DNA of 64,000 nucleotides, from positions 1 to 64,000 of the forward strand of contig DXZU01000019.1 in NCBI GenBank assembly GCA_019419525.1. Direction: 5' to 3'. Shown here piece by piece: positions 26,101-33,786 of this stretch. Positions within the stretch are counted from its first letter, which is position 1. Each line of letters starts with the position of its first letter. Below the pieces are notes generated by a model. That model was not told the DNA's origin. It saw only the letters and a list, made by a program, of their open reading frames with translations, and ran no database searches. A program made the position numbers and the translations under genes. Origin of the DNA: Collinsella sp. GTDB lineage: Bacteria > Actinomycetota > Coriobacteriia > Coriobacteriales > Coriobacteriaceae.

Positions 26101-26419
26101 GTGACCATCTCCGTTCCTGCGTTTTAAAACGGGACAAGTATACCCGTCAACATATATCGACTCAGTCGCATTTTTCATGCGCACCCAGGCGTTGCCGTTT
26201 GGCGAATAATAGCCGCCCACAGCATGTGCGCCCATATATAATTGTGCACTGTTGTCTATACTACTCAGCTGTTATCAACAGCGAACATTAGCCGGCAAAG
26301 TAACTCAACAACGCAACAAGGCGGGGGCCTGGATACACGCAAGGCGCCGAGCAACGACGCGTGTACACTACGAGCTCGCCCGACGCCATCCGCCCCGACC
26401 TCAGAAAGCCGCTTACAAC
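26101..26419. promoter_or_regulatory. Divergent promoter region of patatin and GGDEF/EAL genes
   Basis: This 319-bp gap has no gene I can support. It is AT-rich in the middle and holds two plus-strand -10-like hexamers, TATAAT (26237-26242) and TATACT (26257-26262). Neither has a clear -35, so the exact promoter is uncertain. Confidence 0.4.
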
Positions 26420-29137
26420 ATGGACACCGCCAGCAATTACACCGAAACGCTCGAAAAGACCGTCCGTGACCTTCTCGAGCGTCAGGATGATCTGATTAGG
26501 ACGGCCTTTACCGACCAGCTCACCGGACTTGGCAACCGCGGCGGCTTTGCCCATTCCCTAGAGGAAATCTGGGAGCAGGAACTGCCCGTGACCATGGCGT
26601 TTATCGACATCGATAACCTTAAGCACTGCAACGACGTCTTTGGGCATGACGAGGGCAACCGCTATATCTTGCAGGTAAGTCTCTATCTCAAGCTGTATAT
26701 GAAAGTGGACGAGGCGGCGTTTCGCATAGGCGGCGACGAGTTTGCCATCCTGTCTACGATTGCGACCGAGGACGACCTCGCCGAGCGCCTGGAACACTGC
26801 CGAACGGTCCTACTCAAAAACAACGATTCCGAGATGCCTCACTCGTTTAGCTACGGAGTGTCGCACGCCGACCCCGCCCTGGGTGAAGTCTCCAATCGCA
26901 TGACACTCGATGCCGACCATCGCATGTACGACTACAAGCTACGCCATGCCATGCATCTTGATCGACGCAATATCGCGCAAGTCCACACCGACGACTTCGA
27001 AATAAGCGATCGCGTTTTTGACGCCTTTTCGATGCTCAACGAAGGCCGTTATTGCTTTATCAAGAACTTGGACAAACATCGCACCCTATGGTCACAAGGC
27101 GCCCTGCGCGATCTCGGTCTTCCTTCTGAGCATGTAGACAACTGCCACGATTACTGGAAAACGCGCGTCCACCCCGATGACCTTGAGGCCTACATCAACG
27201 ACATCGACCAAATCTATAATGGCTCCAAACACCGCCGCGTCATGCAGTACCGCATGCGCAATGCCGCGGGCGACTACGTCCTCTGCCGCGCTCGCGGGTT
27301 TCGCATCGACGGCGACGGAAATACCCCCTCGCTCTATGTCGGCGAACTTGTTAACCACTCACTCGCCGAGACCGTCGACGCCGCCACGGGCCTCGGAACG
27401 CAGCGTATGCTGATCAACGCTATCGATGCCTGCCGTCGCGACCGTTGCGAGACGGGGCTTATAGCGGTCCGCGTTTGTGGCACGGCAAAGTTCAACGAGC
27501 TCTACGGGGCCGAGGCTGTCGACAACATGCTCGCCGAATACGCAGGCCGCATGCTATCGATCACCCGCGGCAGAAGTCGTGTCTTCCGCTCGCGAAACGC
27601 CCAGTTCGTCGTGCTCAGCAACGATCTGGACCACGAGGCATTCGAGCAACTGACCCATCATCTTAAAGAGGCCGTTTTCGCTCCTGTTCGAATCGCGAAC
27701 GACACCATTACCCCCGTCTGTCTTGTCGTCCCGGCCTTTTACGAGCGCTTAATCAATCAAGCGACCGCTGTTTTAGGCGAACTCGACCGTCGTCTTCGCG
27801 CCGCCGGCGGGCTTGCACCCAACGACAGCCTCCCCATACCCGAGATTGAGCGTAAAAGCGCCGTCGCCGAACGCATCGATACGCTCACGGGCCTCTATCG
27901 ACCCAGCGAGTTTATGCGGCGTGCCAACGCATTTCTTAAGACAAGGCGCGACGCCGCTTGGTGTATCGCCACCGTCGACATGGGTCATATGCGACTGTTC
28001 AACGAATGGCACGGACAGGCCGAGGGCGACCGCGTGCTCGCCGATGTGGGCACGGTCCTCAAAGACATCGAGAATGCCGAGATGGGCGTCGCAGGATACT
28101 GGGGCCAAGACGACTTTTGCATTCTCATCCCCTTTGAGCACGACACCGTCCATCAAATCTATAACCGCGTTCGCGCCGCCGTGGCCAAGCATGATGACGG
28201 CGTGGGTTTCTGGCCGTCCATGGGCGTTTGCCCCATCGACCCCAACGAGGAAATCACCATCGACGCGCAGGCCAAGGCCATGTTTACCAATCGGCGCGCC
28301 AAAAACGTTTTTAAGGATCGCATCGCCGTCTTTCGCCCCGAGGAATACAGGCGCGAGGTGGCGTTTCACCGCACCCTCACCGAGTTCCAGTATGCGCTCT
28401 CAAACGACCGCATCACCTACTACCTGCAGCCCCAGGTTGATATGGAAACCGGCGAGATCATTGGCGCCGAAGCACTCACCCGCTGGATTGACAAGGACGG
28501 CTCTCTCATTTCGCCCGCAACGTTTATCCCCGCACTCGAGGAAAGCGGCTTTGTGGTGACGCTCGACAAGTACATTTGGCAGGGTGTCGCCTCGTGGCTG
28601 CGCGGGCGCATCGATCGAGGACTTTGCGTGGTTCCGGTCTCGCTTAATGTGTCGCGCGTGGATATCCTTGCCTGCGACGTTGCCGAACATATGGGGGCGC
28701 TCGCCGCCCAATACAACCTACCGCCCGAGCTCATGCGTATCGAGATCACCGAGACGGCTTATACGGGGGAGTCCGAGGCCGTGGACAAACTGACAGCCGA
28801 CCTGCACACCCGCGGCTTCTCGACCTATATGGACGATTTTGGCACCGGCCAGTCCACGCTCGCGATGCTCAAGAACGTCAACGTCGACGTCATCAAGCTC
28901 GACCGCACCTTTGTGCCCACCGACCGCGATCAAGGCCGCAGCGCGCAGATCGTGTCATCGATGCTCGAGATGGCGCAGTCGCTCCATCTGCCCGTCGTGG
29001 TCGAAGGCGTCGAGACAAATGAGCAGGCAAACATACTACGCCACATGGGCGCCCGCTACGCTCAGGGCTTCCTCTACTACCGCCCCATGCCGGCGAATGA
29101 TTTTGAGGCATTGCTCGATGGTGGCAAAAACAACTGA
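26420..29137 (+). CDS. Multidomain GGDEF/EAL c-di-GMP protein
   Basis: This 905-residue protein has, in order, a canonical GGDEF domain (about 30-180, RIGGDEF at 102-108), a PAS-like segment (about 205-312), two degenerate GGDEF domains (about 318-460 and 484-640; the second has WGQDDF at 561-566) and an EAL phosphodiesterase domain (about 652-900). EAL residues are intact: E684 (EAL), N743, E775, DD805-806, K826, E862, Q882. No RxxD inhibitory site precedes the first GGDEF. No membrane segment is seen. It could make and break c-di-GMP. The ATG at 26420 has a weak ribosome site. A related protein without EAL follows. Confidence 0.88.
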   Translation: MDTASNYTETLEKTVRDLLERQDDLIRTAFTDQLTGLGNRGGFAHSLEEIWEQELPVTMAFIDIDNLKHCNDVFGHDEGNRYILQVSLYLKLYMKVDEAAFRIGGDEFAILSTIATEDDLAERLEHCRTVLLKNNDSEMPHSFSYGVSHADPALGEVSNRMTLDADHRMYDYKLRHAMHLDRRNIAQVHTDDFEISDRVFDAFSMLNEGRYCFIKNLDKHRTLWSQGALRDLGLPSEHVDNCHDYWKTRVHPDDLEAYINDIDQIYNGSKHRRVMQYRMRNAAGDYVLCRARGFRIDGDGNTPSLYVGELVNHSLAETVDAATGLGTQRMLINAIDACRRDRCETGLIAVRVCGTAKFNELYGAEAVDNMLAEYAGRMLSITRGRSRVFRSRNAQFVVLSNDLDHEAFEQLTHHLKEAVFAPVRIANDTITPVCLVVPAFYERLINQATAVLGELDRRLRAAGGLAPNDSLPIPEIERKSAVAERIDTLTGLYRPSEFMRRANAFLKTRRDAAWCIATVDMGHMRLFNEWHGQAEGDRVLADVGTVLKDIENAEMGVAGYWGQDDFCILIPFEHDTVHQIYNRVRAAVAKHDDGVGFWPSMGVCPIDPNEEITIDAQAKAMFTNRRAKNVFKDRIAVFRPEEYRREVAFHRTLTEFQYALSNDRITYYLQPQVDMETGEIIGAEALTRWIDKDGSLISPATFIPALEESGFVVTLDKYIWQGVASWLRGRIDRGLCVVPVSLNVSRVDILACDVAEHMGALAAQYNLPPELMRIEITETAYTGESEAVDKLTADLHTRGFSTYMDDFGTGQSTLAMLKNVNVDVIKLDRTFVPTDRDQGRSAQIVSSMLEMAQSLHLPVVVEGVETNEQANILRHMGARYAQGFLYYRPMPANDFEALLDGGKNN

Positions 29138-29195
29138 TACGCTCGCGCGCAAAACACCACCGCCGAAGGGGACATTTGTCTCCATTAGCTAACTT

Positions 29196-29226
29196 ATATC
29201 CCCAATTCAAACCGAATTGGGGATAT
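29196..29226. promoter_or_regulatory. 13-bp palindrome before the second GGDEF gene
   Basis: ATATCCCCAATTC (29196-29208) and GAATTGGGGATAT (29214-29226) are exact inverse copies separated by five bases, 39 bp before the ATG. With no T-run, an operator or hairpin is likelier than a terminator. Confidence 0.5.
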
Positions 29227-29264
29227 GATACAAACCGTTGTTCTGCCCAAGGAGGTTATTCATC

Positions 29265-30794
29265 ATGAACGAGTCATATCGCTTGGGCGAGCAATCGATT
29301 ATTGCCTATCTTCAGCGACTTGCGAATGGTGTCTCGACCGCCGAACTCGATGTTTCCGTGCTGCCTGCTGAGCTACGCGCCGTTGGTGAGCAACTGCAAA
29401 AGACGCATGCCATCCTGCAACAAGAGCGCCAGCTGCTTGAGTGCAACGCCTATATCGATCCGCTCACCAACTTGGACAACCGTGGCGGACTCGACCGTCA
29501 CGTCGAGCAGCTCTGGCGCAAAGGCGACCCCTTCACCTGCGCCTATATTGACATCGACCATCTCAAGCATTGCAATGATAGGTTTGGCCACGCCGAAGGC
29601 AATCGCTATATTCTGAGCATCTGTCGCACGCTCTCCGAAACCATGGAGCACAATGAGATACTGTTCCGTATCGGTGGAGACGAGTTTGTGCTTATCTCGC
29701 TCTCTGCAAACGAGACTGAACTCGAGCAGCGCTTGGAGCAGGTACGTTCCGGGCTGATCGAGGCGAGCTCAGGTGGCAAGGCGCCCATGATCGCTAGCTT
29801 TAGCTTTGGCTGCTCGCGCGTCAATCCACTTGCCGGCGATACGCGTCGCCAGATGACGATGGATGCCGATCGCAAGATGTATCGCTATAAGCTTATGCAT
29901 CGTGTGCAGCAACCGAAAGACAATGACGCGCCGCCACACCCAATTGCCGAGCAGCTTCCGTGCAACGACCGCGTATTCCAAGCGATCTCTATGAGCTCCG
30001 AGACGCGCTATCCGTTTATCCTCAATCTCGATACGGGCGAATCACAATGGTCGGTTAATGCCGTACGCGATTTTGACCTGCCCTCCCAGCATCCCTACAA
30101 CTCACTCGACTTGTGGCTTGCCCGCGTTCACCCCGAGGACCGCGACAACGTACGCGCCGAGCTCGACATGGTGATAAACGGTACGTGGCACTTCCACTAC
30201 ATGCAGTATCGCGTGATGGATGCCACCGAAGCATACGTGCTTTGCGACTGCACGGGCTACCGCTTGGACGGCACCGATACCGAGCCCAACATGTACGTGG
30301 GCATGATTATCAACCGCAGCTTGGCAGATACGACCGATTCCGTGACCGGCCTGGGCGACATCCACGCCCTGGTCAACGCCATTGGCGAAATGCGTCGCGT
30401 CGCGCGCAAGGCGGGCTTGGTCGCCATTAAAATCGACGATATCGCTCAGGTCAATGCCCGCTTTGGCTTTGATGCAGGCGACCGCGTTTTGGCGGAGAGC
30501 GCCGCCTGCCTCATGGATTGTTCGCGCGGTAAGGGTCGTCTGTTCCGCTCGACCGGACCGATGTTCGTGGCGCTTTTCGACGAATTCGATCCCGAAGAGA
30601 CCGACGCGATCGCAAAGGAAATCGAGCGGTTCCTGGGCTCTCCCGTGCTCTTTGGCTCGTTTGAATATCAGCCGCCCCTTCGCGTGGCCACGCTTCATCT
30701 GGATACCGTCGACCGACAGCCCGTTTCCATTTTGAACGAGCTCAAAGTGTTGCTCGGGAAAGCCGTGCAGGTGCCAGGTACCAAACTGGATTAG
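29265..30794 (+). CDS. GGDEF diguanylate cyclase, paralogue without EAL
   Basis: Of 509 residues, about 1-60 are helical, a canonical GGDEF domain follows (about 62-215, RIGGDEF at 135-141), then a PAS-like segment (about 235-345) and a degenerate second GGDEF domain without the signature. Order and wording (YIDIDHLKHCNDRFGHAEGN, PAS, VTGLGD) closely follow the first two-thirds of the previous protein, so it is a shortened paralogue lacking EAL. No RxxD inhibitory site is visible. AAGGAGG precedes the ATG at 29265. Confidence 0.88.
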   Translation: MNESYRLGEQSIIAYLQRLANGVSTAELDVSVLPAELRAVGEQLQKTHAILQQERQLLECNAYIDPLTNLDNRGGLDRHVEQLWRKGDPFTCAYIDIDHLKHCNDRFGHAEGNRYILSICRTLSETMEHNEILFRIGGDEFVLISLSANETELEQRLEQVRSGLIEASSGGKAPMIASFSFGCSRVNPLAGDTRRQMTMDADRKMYRYKLMHRVQQPKDNDAPPHPIAEQLPCNDRVFQAISMSSETRYPFILNLDTGESQWSVNAVRDFDLPSQHPYNSLDLWLARVHPEDRDNVRAELDMVINGTWHFHYMQYRVMDATEAYVLCDCTGYRLDGTDTEPNMYVGMIINRSLADTTDSVTGLGDIHALVNAIGEMRRVARKAGLVAIKIDDIAQVNARFGFDAGDRVLAESAACLMDCSRGKGRLFRSTGPMFVALFDEFDPEETDAIAKEIERFLGSPVLFGSFEYQPPLRVATLHLDTVDRQPVSILNELKVLLGKAVQVPGTKLD

Positions 30795-30868
30795 CACCAC
30801 GCCCGCACCGCCTCCCCCATCGTGCGATAATCCTCTGCAGAAGTCACCAACAGCAGAGGGAGTTTGTG

Positions 30869-31492
30869 ATGAAGGTTCTTTTGGTCAATGGCAGCCCCAA
30901 GGCAAACGGCAACACCGCTCGCGCGCTCGCCGAAGTCGCCGAGCAACTTAAAGCCGAGGGCATCGACAGCGAGGTATTCCAACTGGGCGCCAAGCCCATC
31001 CGCGACTGCATCGGCTGCGGTCAGTGCGGCAAGCTTGGCGGTCGCTGCACCTTTGACGACGACGTGGTGAACGAGCTCATCGCTGCCGCCGAGCAGGCAG
31101 ACGGTTTTGTCTTTGGCTCCCCCGTCTACTATGCGCATCCCAGCGGACGCATCCTCTCGGCTCTCGACCGCGCATTCTATGCTGGCAGCAAGGCCTTTGT
31201 GCACAAGCCGGGTGCCGCGGTCGCCGTCGCCCGTCGCGGCGGCACGTCGACCACCTTCGATGTACTCAACAAATACTTCACTATCAACCAGATGCCCGTG
31301 GTGGCCTCCACATACTGGAACAACGTCTTTGGTGCCATGCCGGGCGAGGCCGCCCAGGACGCCGAGGGCCTGGCCACCATGCGCAACATCGGCAAGAACA
31401 TGGCTTGGCTCCTGCATTGTATCGAGGCAGGGCAGGCTGCCGGCATCGAAGCCCCCGAAGCCGATCGCGAGCGCACCAACTTCATTCGTTAG
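30869..31492 (+). CDS. Flavodoxin-family NAD(P)H:FMN oxidoreductase
   Basis: This 207-residue protein opens with the FMN-binding loop VNGSPKANGNTA and carries CIGCGQCGKLGG and FGSPVYYAHPSGRI, as in iron-sulfur flavoprotein or NADPH-dependent FMN reductase relatives. The CxxC motif may bind metal or disulfide. The ATG at 30869 is six bases after GAGGGAG; a GTG at 30866 is less well spaced. An ArsC-like gene follows after 11 bp. Confidence 0.88.
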   Translation: MKVLLVNGSPKANGNTARALAEVAEQLKAEGIDSEVFQLGAKPIRDCIGCGQCGKLGGRCTFDDDVVNELIAAAEQADGFVFGSPVYYAHPSGRILSALDRAFYAGSKAFVHKPGAAVAVARRGGTSTTFDVLNKYFTINQMPVVASTYWNNVFGAMPGEAAQDAEGLATMRNIGKNMAWLLHCIEAGQAAGIEAPEADRERTNFIR

Positions 31493-31503
31493 AACGGCGG
31501 AAC

Positions 31504-31845
31504 ATGAATATCCAGATTTTTGGCACCAAGAAGTCCTTCGATACCAAGAAGGCCCAGCGCTATTTTAAGGAGCGCCGCATCAAGGTGCAGTTTATCGACC
31601 TTAAGGAAAAGGAGATGAGCAAAGGCGAGCTCACGAGCGTGATGCAGGCGGTCGGCGGCATCGACAAGCTGCTCAACCCCAAGGCCAAGGACGAGGAGAC
31701 GCTCGCGCTCATCCAGCACCTCACCCCTAGCCAGCGCTTCGACAAGTTGCTCGAGAACCAGCAGGTTCTAGCCGAGCCCATCGTGCGCAACGGCAAAAAG
31801 GCCACCGTCGGTTATTGCCCCGATGTATGGGGAGCCTGGGAGTAG
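31504..31845 (+). CDS. ArsC/Spx-family protein lacking the catalytic Cys
   Basis: This 113-residue protein has the ArsC/Spx thioredoxin-like fold (FGTKKSFDTKKAQRYFKER and PIVRNGKKATVGYCPDVW). The position of the usual active Cys near the N-terminus is Ser in this sequence, so ordinary arsenate reductase chemistry is unlikely. It follows the flavodoxin gene by 11 bp and is probably co-transcribed. Confidence 0.8.
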   Translation: MNIQIFGTKKSFDTKKAQRYFKERRIKVQFIDLKEKEMSKGELTSVMQAVGGIDKLLNPKAKDEETLALIQHLTPSQRFDKLLENQQVLAEPIVRNGKKATVGYCPDVWGAWE

Positions 31846-31931
31846 CCTGTGTTATTTGCCGGCGCGTGGGTATAAGAGCAGGCGTTTGGCATAAGATTCA
31901 ACTGTAAGCCATGTCTAACAAAGGAGGGCAC

Positions 31932-33062
31932 ATGCCCAACAAACCCGTGAAGATCATCATGCTTACCGGATACCTCGGTGCCGGCAAGACCACACTGCTC
32001 AACCACATCCTCGCTAACGACGGCGGCATCCGCGCCGCCGTGATCGTCAACGATATCGGCGAGATCAACGTCGACGCCAGCCTCATCGCCGACGGCGGCC
32101 TTTCCGAGACCGACGACCTCATCCCGCTCACCAACGGCTGCATCTGCTGCACGCTTTCGGACGACCTTGCCAACCAGCTGCAGGGCATCGCCGATTCGGG
32201 CAAGTTCGACTACATCATCATCGAGGCCTCGGGTATCTGCGAGCCCATCCCCATCGCCTACACCATCTCGAGCTTCTGCGACGAGGCCAAGGTGGGCGGC
32301 CAGCCCAAGCTTGCACTCGACAACATCGTGGCTGTGGTCGATTGCGCCCGCATGTACGACGAGTTCAACGGCGGCCGCGACCTGTTGGCCGAGGATATCG
32401 ACGAGGACGACATCGAGAGCCTGCTCATCCAGCAGATCGAGTTCTGCTCCACGCTGATCCTCAACAAGACCGATACCGTGAGCCCTGAGCAGATCGCCGA
32501 GCTCAAGGCTATCGTGCGCAGCCTGCAGAAGGACGCCGTGATTGTCGAGGCCCAAAACGGCGAGGTCCCCATGGAGGAGCTGCTCGACACCGACCGCTTC
32601 GACTTTATGCGCGCCTACAACTCCGCCGCCTGGATCGAGGCCATGGAGCATCCCGAGGAGCACGACGACCCCGAGGTGCTCGAGTACGACATCGAGACCT
32701 TTGTGTACTCGCGCCGCAAGCCGTTTGACCTGCAGAAGTTCACCGATTTTGTTGAGCAGGAGTGGCCCGACGAGGTCATCCGCGTCAAGGGTCCGCTGTG
32801 GCAGACCGGCGATCCGGACATGTGCTACATGTTCGAGCAGGCCGGCCACCAAATGCGCCTGATGGAGAACGGTCTGTTCGTTGACTCCGCGCCCGAGGGC
32901 GACAAGCAGAAGATCATCGACGAGAACCCCGAGATCATGCAGATTTGGGACGACGAGACGGGCGACCGCATGACGAGCCTGTGCATCATCGGCCGTCACA
33001 TGGACAAGGATGCGCTCATCGCCTCCCTCGATGCCTGCCTGACCGACTGGCACCGCGCCTAG
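31932..33062 (+). CDS. CobW/G3E-family GTPase metal chaperone
   Basis: This 376-residue protein has Walker A GYLGAGKT, the metal-binding GCICCTL, the switch ASGICEP and the NKTD guanine specificity motif, then a CobW C-terminal domain. G3E chaperones insert zinc, cobalt or other metals into client enzymes in a GTP-dependent way; the client is unknown. AAGGAGG lies just before ATG 31932. A strong terminator follows. Confidence 0.93.
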   Translation: MPNKPVKIIMLTGYLGAGKTTLLNHILANDGGIRAAVIVNDIGEINVDASLIADGGLSETDDLIPLTNGCICCTLSDDLANQLQGIADSGKFDYIIIEASGICEPIPIAYTISSFCDEAKVGGQPKLALDNIVAVVDCARMYDEFNGGRDLLAEDIDEDDIESLLIQQIEFCSTLILNKTDTVSPEQIAELKAIVRSLQKDAVIVEAQNGEVPMEELLDTDRFDFMRAYNSAAWIEAMEHPEEHDDPEVLEYDIETFVYSRRKPFDLQKFTDFVEQEWPDEVIRVKGPLWQTGDPDMCYMFEQAGHQMRLMENGLFVDSAPEGDKQKIIDENPEIMQIWDDETGDRMTSLCIIGRHMDKDALIASLDACLTDWHRA

Positions 33063-33102
33063 ATTTATCCAAGCGGGCATTTTTCCGCCTACGTAACCGC
33101 CA

Positions 33103-33136
33103 AACCACCACGAAGGTGCCCTTCGTGGTGGTTTTT
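33103..33136 (+). terminator. Rho-independent terminator
   Basis: AACCACCACGAAGG and CCTTCGTGGTGGTT form the stem, followed by TTTT. It separates the CobW gene from trmL. Confidence 0.9.
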
Positions 33137-33157
33137 CGTTCTGAGCCAAGGAGATTC

Positions 33158-33757
33158 ATGTTCAACATTGTGCTGTATGCGCCCGAGATTCCGGCCAATA
33201 CGGGCAATATCGGCCGCACCTGCGTGGTTACCGGCGCCCGCCTGCATCTGGTGGAGCCGCTGGGGTTTTCGCTCGACGACAAGACGGTGCGTCGCGCCGG
33301 CCTGGGCTACTGGCAAAATTTGGACGTGACGACCTATGCCGGCTGGGAGGATTTCCTTGCGCGCAACGGCCTCTCCCCCGCCGACGAACGCCTGCATCTG
33401 CTGACCAAAAAGGCGCGCCGCACCTATGCGCAAAGTACCTACCGCGACGGTGACTTTTTGGTCTTTGGCAGCGAGAGCTCGGGGATTCCCGAGCCACTGC
33501 TTGCCGCGGCGCCCGAGCGCTGCGAGCGCATCCCCATGTTGCGCGATTGCGACTCGCTCGAAAATGCCGACGCCTGGGAGGCCCACGAGGAGTCGCTCGG
33601 GCATACCGAGGACAGCCACGAAGCCATCCTTCGACAGGATATCTGCGGCAACTTCGTCGACCCGGACGACTACCGCATCAGCGCTCTCAACCTCTCCAAC
33701 AGCGCCGCCATCGTCCTCTACGAGGCCCTGCGCCAAACAGGCTTTCCGGGAATGTGA
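33158..33757 (+). CDS. trmL: tRNA (cytidine/uridine-34 2'-O)-methyltransferase TrmL
   Basis: TrmL methylates the wobble ribose in tRNA-Leu isoacceptors. The 199-residue SPOUT protein starts MFNIVLYAPEIPANTGNIGR and shows VEPLGFSLDDKTVRRAGLGYW, FGSESSGIP and a C-terminal LSNSAAIVLYEALRQ knot. About 35 residues are extra near DAWEAHEESLGHTEDSHEAI compared with short TrmL. Its final Met and TGA stop are the start of a REP-like palindrome. AAGGAG precedes the ATG. Confidence 0.93.
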   Translation: MFNIVLYAPEIPANTGNIGRTCVVTGARLHLVEPLGFSLDDKTVRRAGLGYWQNLDVTTYAGWEDFLARNGLSPADERLHLLTKKARRTYAQSTYRDGDFLVFGSESSGIPEPLLAAAPERCERIPMLRDCDSLENADAWEAHEESLGHTEDSHEAILRQDICGNFVDPDDYRISALNLSNSAAIVLYEALRQTGFPGM

Positions 33758-33783
33758 CAAAGGAACTGTCCCTTTGTCACATT
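33752..33783. repeat. Palindromic repeat overlapping the trmL stop, family B
   Basis: ATGTGACAAAGG (33752-33763) and CCTTTGTCACAT (33771-33782) are inverse copies around AACTGTC. The gene's last codon ATG and stop TGA lie inside the left arm. A second copy is at 37480-37511. Confidence 0.8.
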
Positions 33784-33786
33784 CGG

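Noticed and set aside
26280..26340. Possible c-di-GMP (GEMM-I) riboswitch before the GGDEF/EAL gene
   Set aside because: GGCAAAG and ACGCAACAAGGC loosely recall the motif, but the core GACGCAAAGCC and the second helix with GGTTACC-type sequence are absent.
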